A stretch of DNA of 64,000 nt, taken from assembly GCA_016705955.1 (NCBI GenBank), contig JADJKO010000002.1, positions 558,001 through 622,000 of the forward strand, in the 5' to 3' direction. The DNA is from Flavobacteriales bacterium. GTDB lineage: Bacteria > Bacteroidota > Bacteroidia > Flavobacteriales_F > PHOS-HE28. Shown piece by piece: positions 17,689-27,541 of this stretch (position 1 is the stretch's first letter; every line of letters starts with the position of its first letter). The notes beneath the pieces were generated by a model. That model was not told the DNA's origin and did no database searches. It saw only the letters and a program-made list of their open reading frames with translations. Made by a program: the position numbers and the translations under genes.

Positions 17689-17728
17689 GGGTGCAAAGGT
17701 GGAATGCGAAAGCTGAAAGAGGAAAAGT

Positions 17729-17772
17729 GAAAGCTGAAAGCGGGGGCTGATCCGTTTCAGCCTTCAGCTTTC
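17729..17772 (-). terminator. Hairpin of AAAGCTGAAAG words, probable fba terminator
   Basis: GAAAGCTGAA (17729-17738) pairs with TTCAGCTTTC (17763-17772), with an inner GGCTGA/TCAGCC. A second copy of the word GAAAGCTGAAAG is at 17708-17719. It sits between fba and accD. Confidence 0.55.
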
Positions 17773-17788
17773 CTTTTTCAAGTTTTCT

Positions 17789-18859
<1,071 letters not shown>

Positions 18860-18877
18860 GTCTTCTTTTCTGGGCGC

Positions 18878-18885
18878 CAAATGTA
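18878..18885 (-). promoter_or_regulatory. -7 box TACATTTG for fba
   Basis: Perfect TAnnTTTG, 19 nt before the chosen ATG. It decides the start, because the longer reading frame would begin upstream of the promoter. Confidence 0.6.
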
Positions 18886-18893
18886 GGGACATG

Positions 18894-18982
18894 GGCAGTA
18901 GGCAGTATGCAGTAGGCAGTAGGCAGTAGGCGGTCGGCCAGATGCGGCGTACTGCCTACTGCTTACTGTTTACTGCCGACTA
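18894..18982. repeat. Inverted array of GGCAGTA words between fba and tamL
   Basis: About five copies of GGCAGTA or TGCAGTA (18894-18930) face copies of TACTGCC, TACTGCTTACTG and TTTACTGCCGACTA (18950-18982). The whole could fold into a long imperfect hairpin. Confidence 0.85.
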
Positions 18983-18985
18983 CGT

Positions 18986-21466
18986 TCAGAATGGATACCC
19001 GATCCCCAGATTGAAGTTCAACTCCGGCTTGTAGTGAAGCGTGGTGCTCTGCAATTCGGCCAAGCGCGCTTCGTATTCATCCTTCGGTTGGAAGAGCCAA
19101 CGCTCGCCAGCGGGTAGCGATGGATCCTTGGTCTGAAGGCCGAGATCGAAGCGGACGATGAAGAAATCGAAGTTCAACCGTACTCCGGCGCCGGTGCCGA
19201 CCGCCAACTCGCTCACGAAATCAGTGGTGAATTGGCCCCCCGGCTTTCGTGGGTCGTCCTTCAGGTTCCATATGTTGCCCACATCCACGAAGAGCGCACC
19301 TTCCACGACCCCGATCAGATCGAAGCGGTATTCCGCATTTCCCTCCAGGCGCATTTCACCGATCCGATCGAAGGCGACCAATGGTGAACTATAGGATCCC
19401 GGACCGATCGAGCGCGCACGCCATGCGCGCAAGCCGTTCGCACCGCCCACGAAGAAGCTCGTCTCGAAGGGTAGCACACCGAGGTTTCCGTAAGGAAGGC
19501 CCGCACCACCAGCCAGACGGAAGGCCAAACTGCTCTTCTCGTGCAAAGTGTGCCGCCATCGGAGGTCGGCGTCCAGTTTGACGAATTCCGCGTAGCGAAC
19601 ACCGAGCAGCGTATGGAAGCTGTTGCCGGCGGTGTCCGTGGTGATCGGCGCATGGAAAAGTTCATTGATGCCACGCAGGGCCGTCCCGGCAAGTTCGAAT
19701 GCTCCACGGACATAGAAGGAGTTGATGCGATCCTCCCCTTCAGGGGTGGCGTGGGTCACCACGAATCGCCCGAGTCCCACACCGACGATCATGTGGTTCG
19801 TGTAGCTGTCGCGAAGGACCGGATCATTGGCCACGACCAGATAATCACGGAACGCACTCGAAAGCCTTGGTATGCGGATGCTGTTCAATTCGAACGGGTA
19901 ATACGCCATCACAGTGGACCGGGAATCGTTCCATTGCAGACCCAGGGATACCTTATTGAGGGATCGTGTGTAGTCCGGGCGTTGCTGGTAGTTGTACAAT
20001 GAAGTGATGAAGAACTTGCCACCTCCAGCGCGGTTCGATCCGATGCTTGATGGGAAGGAGATCGTGACCTCCGGCCCGATGCTGATGGTGTTGAAGACGG
20101 ATCCGGTACCGACACCGACCGTGGTTGCATCATTGCCGCCGGTGATCTTCTGTTGCGCCTCCAAGCCGACACCGATCTGGCCTTGTATGGATCCCAGCGT
20201 GCGGAACAGGTTCCGGTGACGATACCCTATCGTGATCGTGGTGCCCAATGCGCCGCCCCGGTTGGTGGTGAAGCCTTCAAGTGAAAGGCTCTGCTGCCTC
20301 CCCGGCAATAGCGAGATATGCGCGTTCGCCTTCCTGGAACCAAAGGTGCCCGTGGTATCGTACGTGATGTCCACGCGGTCGAATACGCTCAATCCGGTCA
20401 ATCGGCGGTAGGTGCGGGTGGCATTGCTCTGGCGGAAGGATTCGTTGGGATGAAGGAAGACCGCGTGCAACAATGCTTTCGGTTTGTACGGCAGGCGTTC
20501 CTGGAATCGGAAGCGGTAACCAGCCTCGTCCAACGTGTCCGCAGGAACCGGGATCGCACCACGCACCTGCCGAGTCGTTGAAATGAACACCTTGTCGATG
20601 ATGTACTCCGATCCTTCAGGGGTTCCCGTAAGACCACGGTGTTCCTTGGCCAAGGGGCGCTCCATGCGCAGGTCGAGGTCCACTTGATGACCGCCGACGG
20701 TGGTGTCGGCGATATACTGGATCAACTCGCGGGTGAAGTACAGGTACCCTTCGTTGCGCAACTCATTCGCTATGCGGGTGCGTTCCTGGTCCAGGACATC
20801 GTCATCGAAACGATCACCCGTCCTCAGGAGCGTTGCCTCGGCCCGCCGCTGCACCAGGTCACGTATGGCCGGGTCATCCACGGTAAAGCGCACGGTCCGG
20901 ATGGTGTACGCCGGCCCGGGTGTGATCGTGTAGGTCACATTCGCTTTCGGTCGGTGAAGCCGCCCTTGGTACCAGGCGTGTTGAATGAATTCGACGGTAT
21001 CCCTGACCTTGGCTTGGAACCAACCCTCCCGGGTCATGTACAAACGCAACTGGTCGGCGCTTCGCGCGGTGAGGTTGCTGTCCAGGATCACCGGCGCTTC
21101 GCCCACGGTCTCGCGGAGCCATTCCGCGCGCGATGGTCGGTAGGGTTTCGGATCCTTGCCCTTCGCCACTCGTTTTTCGTTCCGCCGGTCCACCAGGGCA
21201 TCCTTCTTCGCGCGCCATTCCGGGATCCTTTGCGGATCGGGCAGGTTGTACATGTGCAGGTAGAAGGGAACGCCCAGTACGCGCCGGTTCGGCTTCTGTT
21301 TCAGGATCGCTTCCAATTCCGCTTTGTTGGCGCCCTTGGCTTCAAGATGCACGGAATTCGCCTTCAGCAAGTATTGGCCATCGGCCACGCGCCGGGTGGG
21401 ATCGCATCCCGCCAGCAGCAGCAGCGCTGCCACACCCGCTGTGATATGCGTTCGGTTGATCCCCAA
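18986..21466 (-). CDS. tamL: TamL-like outer-membrane assembly lipoprotein (BamA superfamily)
   Basis: About 826 residues. The N-terminus is a lipoprotein signal (HITAGVAALLLLAGC, then DPTRR), followed by POTRA-like domains (residues about 30-380, with GPAYTIRTVRFTVDD and RNEGYLYF) and a C-terminal 16-strand Omp85 barrel with the conserved VGGANGLRAWRARSIGPGSY loop near residue 680 (the '(V/I)RG(F/Y)' analogue). It ends in the aromatic ELNFNLGIGYPF. TamL is the Bacteroidota lipoprotein version of TamA, which works with TamB in envelope assembly. I chose the TTG at 21466, because a perfect -7 box (21534-21527) lies inside the longer frame that starts at 21550. It is divergent from the TrmH-family gene. 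Confidence 0.85.
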   Translation of the reverse strand: MGINRTHITAGVAALLLLAGCDPTRRVADGQYLLKANSVHLEAKGANKAELEAILKQKPNRRVLGVPFYLHMYNLPDPQRIPEWRAKKDALVDRRNEKRVAKGKDPKPYRPSRAEWLRETVGEAPVILDSNLTARSADQLRLYMTREGWFQAKVRDTVEFIQHAWYQGRLHRPKANVTYTITPGPAYTIRTVRFTVDDPAIRDLVQRRAEATLLRTGDRFDDDVLDQERTRIANELRNEGYLYFTRELIQYIADTTVGGHQVDLDLRMERPLAKEHRGLTGTPEGSEYIIDKVFISTTRQVRGAIPVPADTLDEAGYRFRFQERLPYKPKALLHAVFLHPNESFRQSNATRTYRRLTGLSVFDRVDITYDTTGTFGSRKANAHISLLPGRQQSLSLEGFTTNRGGALGTTITIGYRHRNLFRTLGSIQGQIGVGLEAQQKITGGNDATTVGVGTGSVFNTISIGPEVTISFPSSIGSNRAGGGKFFITSLYNYQQRPDYTRSLNKVSLGLQWNDSRSTVMAYYPFELNSIRIPRLSSAFRDYLVVANDPVLRDSYTNHMIVGVGLGRFVVTHATPEGEDRINSFYVRGAFELAGTALRGINELFHAPITTDTAGNSFHTLLGVRYAEFVKLDADLRWRHTLHEKSSLAFRLAGGAGLPYGNLGVLPFETSFFVGGANGLRAWRARSIGPGSYSSPLVAFDRIGEMRLEGNAEYRFDLIGVVEGALFVDVGNIWNLKDDPRKPGGQFTTDFVSELAVGTGAGVRLNFDFFIVRFDLGLQTKDPSLPAGERWLFQPKDEYEARLAELQSTTLHYKPELNFNLGIGYPF

Positions 21467-21526
21467 GGAGCGGATGGAGCTGCCTATTTTGGGCGTCGTT
21501 CGCCGTGCGTTGCGATCGAGCACGGC

Positions 21527-21534
21527 CAAATATA
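21527..21534 (-). promoter_or_regulatory. -7 box TATATTTG for tamL
   Basis: Perfect TAnnTTTG upstream of the TTG start at 21466. It argues against the longer start at 21550. Confidence 0.5.
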
Positions 21535-21542
21535 TCCGACCC

Positions 21543-22283
21543 TTGAGCATCAAGTCCGTAATCGCATCGGTGCGCGCCTTACACCAAAGGAAGTACCGGG
21601 ATCAGGAAGGAGCGTTCCTGGTGCAGGGTCCGAAGCTGGTGGAGGAGTTGCTCACCACCGATCTCATCATTCGTGAGATCCACGCCACGGAAGAGGCTGC
21701 GCAACGATCGAATGATGCACGCACGCAGGTGTGGCCGGATCATGTGTTGGAGCGAATGGGCACGTTGGAGAGCGGCAACCAGGTGATCGCGGTGGTGGAG
21801 CGACCGAAGGTCGGCGTGATCGATCGCCTTGAGGCCGATGAACTCGTGATCGCGTTGGACGGGGTCGCCGATCCGGGCAACTTGGGTACGATCCTTCGCA
21901 TCGCGGATTGGTTCGGCGTGAAGCGGATCGTGTGCAGCGCGGATACGGTGGATGAATTCAACCCGAAGTGCGTGCAAGCGAGTATGGGTTCGATCTTCCG
22001 GGTTGCGGTGCATCGCGGTGATCTTCCGAAGGAGTTGGATCGGTTGCGTGCGGAAGGTGCGCGCCTTGACCTGGCATCGATGGAAGGGGAGAGCGTCTTC
22101 AATGTTCCGTTGCCGCGCCCAGCGATCTTGATACTAGGAAGTGAATCACATGGCCCTTCAGATGCCGTGCGTGCGTTGAAGCCTCGGATGATCTCGGTGC
22201 CACGATACGGAGCGGCGGAATCGTTGAACGTGGCGATGGCCGCCTCGGCCTTATGCATGGAGTACAGCCGACGGTCGGATTAG
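21543..22283 (+). CDS. TrmH/SpoU-family RNA 2'-O-methyltransferase
   Basis: About 246 residues from a TTG at 21543 (then SIKSVIASVRALHQRKYR), the normal beginning of this family; there is no suitable ATG. An N-terminal substrate-binding domain (residues 1-90, with QEGAFLVQGPKLVEELL) is followed by the SPOUT domain with its trefoil-knot motifs: ALDGVADPGNLGTILRIADW (about 105-124), VQASMGSIFRVAV (about 145-157), ILILGSESHGPS and VPRYGAAESLNVAMAASALC (C-terminal, SAM-binding knot). The protein should methylate a ribose in rRNA or tRNA; the exact site is not predictable. Its stop overlaps by 4 bp (TTAG) the stop of the convergent COG2509-like gene. It is close to tamL and porT, a grouping seen in other Flavobacteriales. 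Confidence 0.9.
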   Translation: MSIKSVIASVRALHQRKYRDQEGAFLVQGPKLVEELLTTDLIIREIHATEEAAQRSNDARTQVWPDHVLERMGTLESGNQVIAVVERPKVGVIDRLEADELVIALDGVADPGNLGTILRIADWFGVKRIVCSADTVDEFNPKCVQASMGSIFRVAVHRGDLPKELDRLRAEGARLDLASMEGESVFNVPLPRPAILILGSESHGPSDAVRALKPRMISVPRYGAAESLNVAMAASALCMEYSRRSD

Positions 22284-23860
22284 GACGCGGTGATCCGTAT
22301 CGCGGCGGCCACGCGCTCGCCATCCATGGCCGCGCTCACGATCCCGCCTGCATAGCCAGCGCCTTCTCCGCAGGGATATAGTCCTTCCACTTCCACATGT
22401 TGCAATGTGTCGCGATCCCGCGGGATACGCACCGGTGAACTCGTTCGACTTTCCACAGCGACCACCACCGCTTCATTGGTCCGGTAGCCGCGCATCTTCT
22501 GTCCGAAAGCGATGAAGCCTTCGCGCAGGCGGGAAGCGATCTCCACCGGAAGCAATTCATCCAATCGATAAGGGACGATGCCCGGCAAGTAGCTGCAATC
22601 AGGTAGATCCATGGACATGCGACCCATGATGAAATCATCCAATCGCTGGGCGGGAGCACTTTGGCGCTGACCGCCGGCCATCCACGCGGCGTGTTCCACC
22701 TCGCGTTGGTAGTTCATGCCAGCTAGTGGATCCAGCGGATCGAAAGGCGCGTGGTGCATTCCTCCCCTCTCCTCGGGAGAGGGGCCGGGGGTGAGGCTCA
22801 CCACGATCCCCGAATTCGCGAACGGGTTGTTGCGCTTGCTCGGGCTCCACCCATTGGTCACCACCTCCTCCGGTGAGGTCGCGCATGGTGCAATGATCCC
22901 GCCCGGACACATGCAGAAGGAATACACCCCAAGCCCTTCCACTTGCTGCACGAGGCTGTAGCTCGCTGGGGGTAACAATGGATCACGCACCGCACAATGG
23001 TATTGCGCGTGATCGATGATCGCTTGCGGATGCTCCACGCGCACGCCGATCGCAAAGTCCTTACGCTCGATGCGGATACCCTTCGCATGGAGCAAGCGAT
23101 AGATATCACGCGCGCCATGTCCGGTGGCGAGCACCACCGCATCCGAACGCATGATCGATCCATCCGCCAATTCCACACCGCGCATGCGTTGTTGCTCGAT
23201 GAGAAGATCGGTCACACGGCTGTTGAAGCGCACTTCACCACCTGCGTGCTCGATCGCTTCGCGCATGGCGATGATGATCCCCGGCAATTTGTTCGTGCCG
23301 ATGTGCGGGTGCGCATCCACGAGGATGTCCGGTGATGCGCCGAAGGCCACGAGCGTGCGCAGCACGCCTTCCACATCGCCGCGCTTGTGACTGCGCGTGT
23401 ACAGTTTTCCATCGCTGTATGTACCCGCGCCACCTTCGCCGAAGCAGTAGTTGCTATCGGGGTCCACGATGTGCTCCTTGTTGATGGTCGCGAGATCACG
23501 TCGACGGGAGCGCACATCCTTACCGCGTTCCAATACGATCGGACGCAAGCCGCGCTCGATCACACGAAGTGCACAGAACAGCCCTGCCGGACCAGCCCCG
23601 ACGATGAGCACCACCGGCGCATCACGCACATTCCTCAGCGACGGTGGAGTGATCGGGTCCTCGGGCAACACTTCGGTCGCTACCAGCACACGCAAGCGAA
23701 TGCGTGGTGAACGACTGCGTGCGTCAATGGAGCGTTTGAGGATGCGCGAGGTGTTCGCTGATCCGGGTGGTATCCCGGCTTCCTCCTCAGCCGCTTGCCG
23801 GACCAGGACCGGATCGGCGGCCTCCACCGGGGACAACACGATGTCCACCGTGCGTTCCAT
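22280..23860 (-). CDS. COG2509-like FAD-dependent oxidoreductase with a repeat-derived insertion
   Basis: 526 residues. After an N-terminal domain (1-80) comes a Rossmann fold: VLIVGAGPAGLFCALRVIERG (about 84-104), VLERGKDVRSRRRD, the signature NYCFGEGGAGTYSDGKLYTR (about 137-156), VLATGHGARDIY and the C-terminal YPCGEGAGYAGGIVSAAMDGERV. These match the uncharacterised COG2509 flavoproteins; the substrate is not known. At residues about 355-367 the sequence SLTPGPSPEERGG is encoded by a copy of the dispersed CCCCTCTCC...GGGGGTGAGG palindrome inserted in frame, in a loop before DPLAGMNYQREVE. Reading is not interrupted. It lies 3 bp downstream of porT and is probably co-transcribed with it. 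Confidence 0.85.
   Translation of the reverse strand: MERTVDIVLSPVEAADPVLVRQAAEEEAGIPPGSANTSRILKRSIDARSRSPRIRLRVLVATEVLPEDPITPPSLRNVRDAPVVLIVGAGPAGLFCALRVIERGLRPIVLERGKDVRSRRRDLATINKEHIVDPDSNYCFGEGGAGTYSDGKLYTRSHKRGDVEGVLRTLVAFGASPDILVDAHPHIGTNKLPGIIIAMREAIEHAGGEVRFNSRVTDLLIEQQRMRGVELADGSIMRSDAVVLATGHGARDIYRLLHAKGIRIERKDFAIGVRVEHPQAIIDHAQYHCAVRDPLLPPASYSLVQQVEGLGVYSFCMCPGGIIAPCATSPEEVVTNGWSPSKRNNPFANSGIVVSLTPGPSPEERGGMHHAPFDPLDPLAGMNYQREVEHAAWMAGGQRQSAPAQRLDDFIMGRMSMDLPDCSYLPGIVPYRLDELLPVEIASRLREGFIAFGQKMRGYRTNEAVVVAVESRTSSPVRIPRDRDTLQHVEVEGLYPCGEGAGYAGGIVSAAMDGERVAAAIRITAS
22764..22796. repeat. LTPGPSP-type palindromic repeat inside a gene, copy 4
   Basis: CCCCTCTCC TC GGGAGAGGGG followed by CCGGGGGTGAGG, in frame within the COG2509-like gene, where it encodes LTPGPSPEERG. 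Confidence 0.9.
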
Positions 23861-23863
23861 GGA

Positions 23864-24592
23864 TCAGCCCTCGAAGGTGAACGTGAGGATGAAGGCCTTG
23901 GACCGGATGCTCTCGATCGGGTTGCTGAAACGCGTGGCATCGTCGATGATCAGGTTGGGGATCCCGAAGCTTCCCTTCAATTCGATCCCGAACTTGAAGT
24001 AGGGGAGGAACATGTCCACCCCACCACCGATCTCCGCGCCGTAATCGTACTTCGCCAGCTTCACCACGATATCGTCGTCCAGCGCATTGTTCACGTCCTT
24101 CTGGCTGGCCATGTCGATGCCGAATTTGCCGCCACCGATCACGTACACCGCGAAGTTGTTGATGCGATCGCTACGCAACTTCAAAAGGACCGGGAACTCC
24201 AGGTAGGTGCTCTCGATCGGCTTCTGGAAAAAGACCGAACGCCCATCGCTGCGCCGGAATTCATACTGCAGGATGCGTTCCTGGAAGGACAGCGTGGGCA
24301 GGAAGCGCAAGCTCCAGTTCTTGTTCATGTTCAACGAAGCCACAATGCCCAGGTTGAACCCGGGTTGCCGTTGGTGATCGAGGACGAGCAGCGAATCGGT
24401 GAACGGAACGCCGGACTTCAACTTCACGAAGAAGTCGCTGGTGTTGTAGCTCAGCAGGAACCCGAAGTGGAACCGGTGCAGGTCGAAGTTGGGGAGGTTC
24501 TCCATCTTCACGCGACCACCGTTTTGCGCTTGTGCGCCAATGCCGAGGCATATGAACAGGGCGACCGCTAGGGAACGGGAAAAGGCTTTCAT
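23864..24592 (-). CDS. porT: PorT-like type IX secretion protein
   Basis: 242 residues: a signal peptide (SLAVALFICLGIGAQAQ) and an outer-membrane barrel. Recognisable segments are RVKMENLPNFDLHRFHFGFLLSYNTSDFFVKL (mature N-terminus), GFNLGIVASLNMNKNWSLRFLPTLSFQERIL, KPIESTYLEFPVLLKLRSDRINNFAVYVIGGGKF, the acidic loop and KFGIELKGSFGIPNL. The LPN.D...FHFGF start and length are those of PorT/SprT, required for T9SS export. The chosen ATG at 24592 has a -7 box (TACTTTCG, 24611-24604) just upstream. Its neighbours, a TrmH-family enzyme and a BamA-family lipoprotein, are the usual company of porT in Flavobacteriales. The many T9SS cargos in this window make the call consistent. Confidence 0.82.
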   Translation of the reverse strand: MKAFSRSLAVALFICLGIGAQAQNGGRVKMENLPNFDLHRFHFGFLLSYNTSDFFVKLKSGVPFTDSLLVLDHQRQPGFNLGIVASLNMNKNWSLRFLPTLSFQERILQYEFRRSDGRSVFFQKPIESTYLEFPVLLKLRSDRINNFAVYVIGGGKFGIDMASQKDVNNALDDDIVVKLAKYDYGAEIGGGVDMFLPYFKFGIELKGSFGIPNLIIDDATRFSNPIESIRSKAFILTFTFEG

Positions 24593-24603
24593 CGGAACGG
24601 CAA

Positions 24604-24611
24604 CGAAAGTA
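24604..24611 (-). promoter_or_regulatory. -7 box TACTTTCG for porT
   Basis: TAnnTTYG, 12 nt before the porT ATG. Confidence 0.45.
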
Positions 24612-24773
24612 GGGAGCGATCGTTGTGTGGAACGGTGATCGTTCCGATCACAATGGAAAGTGTCACGGTCCGAACCGGTCACTTCCACGCGGAACAGAGC
24701 GTTGCTATCACTTCCGTGAGCGGATCGCCCTTGGCTTCAAGGATGTGCGCGCAGGCATCACGATCAGTTTCTG

Positions 24774-26723
24774 TCACAGCGTGAACCCCTTCACCACCCC
24801 ACCTTCCACCAGGTACACCGTGTTCGTGAAACCGTCCACCTCATACAACGGTGTTTTGTCCGTACCCAAGGGGATCGTACCCGCCACGCTGCCATCGGTC
24901 TTGTTCAAGGCGTGCAGCGCGTAGGTGTTCTTGCCCGCTTCGCTCAGTAGGTAGTGTATCGCGTTGGTGCTCGCCGATGCCTTGAAGCGCGCGCTGGCTT
25001 CCTTCAGGAATCGTCCGGTGGCGCCCATGGCTGCTTTGGAACCCTCCGCATAGACATCGCTCACTGCGCCGGTGAGGTCCTTCGCCAACTTGCTGTTGGC
25101 GTCTTTCACTTGAATGCTCTGGCTCGCCGCGCCGAACGCCGCGCTGGTGTACCCGAAGGCAGCGGTGTAGTAAGCTGCACGCACTGCACTCGCATACTTC
25201 AGTGCGCGCACCAATCCGCTTTCGCGTGGGGCCGGATAGTACTTCCGGTACTTCTCGGCGCCGTCCGTTCCCAGCAGCGCCAGATTCTGGTCGGAACTGA
25301 TCACCAGGCCTTGCTCGGTGTATTCCATGGCGGTGGGTTTTTCCTTGCCTTCGAACGCCAATGGAACGGAGGAGACCGCGCTGGCGGCACCACCGCTTGT
25401 GGCCACCGCGTACAGCAGCCCGTCCTTGGTGTTGAATACGTAGATCCTTCCGCCGCCTTCGCACACCAAGCCCGCACCACCTTGCAATGGCTTGGCCAAG
25501 CGCGAGAGACCCGTGCCGAGATCGATGACCTCCACTTCCTCTGCCGTGGCCACGAGCACATCACCGCCGAGCAAGGTCAGACTGCGCACCACGCCATCCA
25601 GCTTCACGGGTTTCTTCCACAACTCAGTTCCCGTGGCGTCCACCAACGTCACTACGCCGTCATCGCCACCGCTGGTGAGGAGCGTGCGATCACCCATCTC
25701 CACAGCACCGGCCAGGATCCCTTTCACATTGATGCCCTTGCCGTTCTTCCCCCAGATGCCCGCGCCTGTGCGATAGTCCAAGAGGTCGATGCTCTTGCGG
25801 TCACCGGCGCCCACCAGAAGGCCGGTCTTCAAGGGCACGATGGCCCCGAGCTTCTGGTTCATCTCCAAGGGTGCCGCCCAGGCGTATGAACCATCGCTCA
25901 CGTTGAACGCATTCACGAAGGTCTTGTAGGTGACGGTCACCGTTTTCTTGCCCTGGCTGTCGGTGCTCTCCTTTTTGTGTTCACTCTGAAGGCCCATGAA
26001 GCAGAGGTCGGGTGCGTACGGCGTGGTGGCGAACACACCATACACATCCGGCAGGTTCAGGTTGGCGCCGCCACGGTCCAACATCGTCATAAGACCTGCT
26101 GCACTGGCGAACTTCGGGTCAGGACATTTCTTCCAGAGTTCCTCGCCCGTGTTCGCATCCAATTTGTACACGAAGAAGAGCGTGCTGAGCAGGATGGCAT
26201 CAGGCCCCGCGCTGCTGCATGAGGTGAGTTTGCTGAAGGCTTCCTCCTTGGTGAAGCGCACCTTACCGGTGCCCATATCGATGCAGGCCATCACTGCTTT
26301 CTTATCCGGGCGTTGCCCGGTGAGCACGATGGCGTTGTTGGCGTAGAGGAAGTATTGGCTGGCGATGCGCATGATCCCGGCCTCGCGACTATTGAAGACC
26401 ACATTGCCCGCGAAAGGTTCCAGGATGATGAGGTCCTCGGCAGCACCTGCGGGCACCAGCGTGACGAAGGGGGAGTTGGCCACCTCCTGGTAGCCGCCCT
26501 CCGGCGCGTTGGCCAATTCCTTCACGGTCCAACTCACTGCGCCCGTGGATGGGTCGATGCCTTTGAGCCCTTCTGCGGTGCAGGCCAGAACCGCACCGGC
26601 GCTGGTGGTGCGCAACCAGTGTACAGCGCCGGTCTGCGCGGACCACGCCGGTTGCAGTTGCGCTTGGAGGTCGGTGGTGAAGAGAAAGGAAGTGGCGAGC
26701 AGGAGGGTCGATGTCCGGAGCAT
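24774..26723 (-). CDS. PQQ-type beta-propeller protein, secreted
   Basis: 649 residues: a signal peptide (STLLLATSFLFTTDLQAQ) then repeated propeller blades with the DxxTGxxxW pattern (IDPSTGAVSWTVK, IDMGTGKVRF, LDANTGEELWKK, LLDYRTGAGIWGKNG, VDATGTELWKKP, IDLGTGLSRLA). Residues about 490-590 are an Ala/Tyr/Ser-rich helical insert (YASAVRAAYYTAAFGYTSAAFGA...). I see no sorting domain at the end. PQQ-like propellers without catalytic residues usually serve as binding scaffolds. No catalytic motif for a quinoprotein dehydrogenase is seen. The gene is solitary, with about 180 bp of non-coding DNA before porT. Confidence 0.7.
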   Translation of the reverse strand: MLRTSTLLLATSFLFTTDLQAQLQPAWSAQTGAVHWLRTTSAGAVLACTAEGLKGIDPSTGAVSWTVKELANAPEGGYQEVANSPFVTLVPAGAAEDLIILEPFAGNVVFNSREAGIMRIASQYFLYANNAIVLTGQRPDKKAVMACIDMGTGKVRFTKEEAFSKLTSCSSAGPDAILLSTLFFVYKLDANTGEELWKKCPDPKFASAAGLMTMLDRGGANLNLPDVYGVFATTPYAPDLCFMGLQSEHKKESTDSQGKKTVTVTYKTFVNAFNVSDGSYAWAAPLEMNQKLGAIVPLKTGLLVGAGDRKSIDLLDYRTGAGIWGKNGKGINVKGILAGAVEMGDRTLLTSGGDDGVVTLVDATGTELWKKPVKLDGVVRSLTLLGGDVLVATAEEVEVIDLGTGLSRLAKPLQGGAGLVCEGGGRIYVFNTKDGLLYAVATSGGAASAVSSVPLAFEGKEKPTAMEYTEQGLVISSDQNLALLGTDGAEKYRKYYPAPRESGLVRALKYASAVRAAYYTAAFGYTSAAFGAASQSIQVKDANSKLAKDLTGAVSDVYAEGSKAAMGATGRFLKEASARFKASASTNAIHYLLSEAGKNTYALHALNKTDGSVAGTIPLGTDKTPLYEVDGFTNTVYLVEGGVVKGFTL

Positions 26724-26878
26724 GGTGTGGGGGTTGGAGTGAGTGTCGCGGCGGTTTCAAGATACGTGCCAGCGAACGAGGGCCATGGTGCGCAAGCCGA
26801 AGGGTCGTGGTGATCCCGCTGATCCGTGGCAAAGCACCGTGCCGAACGAAGAAGGGGACGTCCGGCAATTGGGGCAGA

Positions 26879-27417
26879 CCTATGATCAGAACCCTGCTCG
26901 CTGCGCTCGCGGGTTTCTTGTTCAGGGTCCTCGGATCGAGCATCGCTAGAATAGAGGATTGCCCGAGGACGGGCTATCCTCCATTGGGGTGGCCTATGAT
27001 CAACACCCTGCTCGCTCCGCTCGCGGATTTCTTGTTCACACGTTCGCTAGAATAGAGGATTGCCCGAGGACGGGCTATCCTCCATTGGGGTGGCCTATGA
27101 TCAGAACCCTGCTCGCTGCGCTCGCGGGTTTCTTGTTCGCGGTTCGCTAGAATAGAGGATTGCCCGAGGACGGGCTATCCTCCATTGGGGGAGGCCTATG
27201 ATCAGAACCCTGCTCGCTGCGCTCGCGGGTTTCTTGTTCACACGTTCGCTAGAATAGAGGATTGCCCGAGGACGGGCTATCCTCCATTGGGGTGGCCTAT
27301 GATCAACACCCTGCTCGCTCCGCTCGCGGGTTTCTTGTTCATGATCTTCGCTCAAGCTTCGCTTGGCTCGATCATGAACAAGAAACCCCTGCGACTTCGT
27401 CGCAAGGGTTTTGATCC
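26879..27417. repeat. Tandem array of about 101-bp hairpin units beside tRNA-Pro
   Basis: CCTATGATCA starts units at 26879, 26993, 27094, 27195 and 27296 (spacing 114, 101, 101, 101). Each unit contains an ACCCTGCTCGCT..GCTCGCGGGTTTCTTG hairpin and a GAGGAT-T-GCCCG AGGA CGGGC-T-ATCCTC hairpin. The last unit ends in a perfect 19-bp inverted repeat (27328-27346 / 27370-27388), after which an inverted partial unit runs to the tRNA. No gene is visible between 26.72 and 27.42 kb. Confidence 0.9.
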
Positions 27418-27419
27418 TG

Positions 27420-27494
27420 TCGGGGTGAGAGGATTCGAACCTCCGACCTCGTCGTCCCGAACGACGCACGCTAACCGGGCTGCGCTACACCCCG
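27420..27494 (-). tRNA. tRNA-Pro (anticodon CGG)
   Basis: The cloverleaf reads on the minus strand: acceptor CGGGGTG / CACCCCG, D arm GCGCAGCCCGGTTAGCGTGC, anticodon stem CGTCG / CGACG with loop TTCGGGA, T arm GGAGG TTCGAAT CCTCT, discriminator A. CCA is not encoded. It is directly beside the 101-bp tandem array. Confidence 0.93.
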
Positions 27495-27541
27495 AATGGT
27501 GGAACGAGGCGCCAAAGTAAAGGAAGGGAATGCAAATCTCC

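Noticed and set aside
26879..27417. CRISPR array
   Set aside because: Units are about 101 bp and near-identical throughout, with no repeat/spacer alternation and no cas genes.
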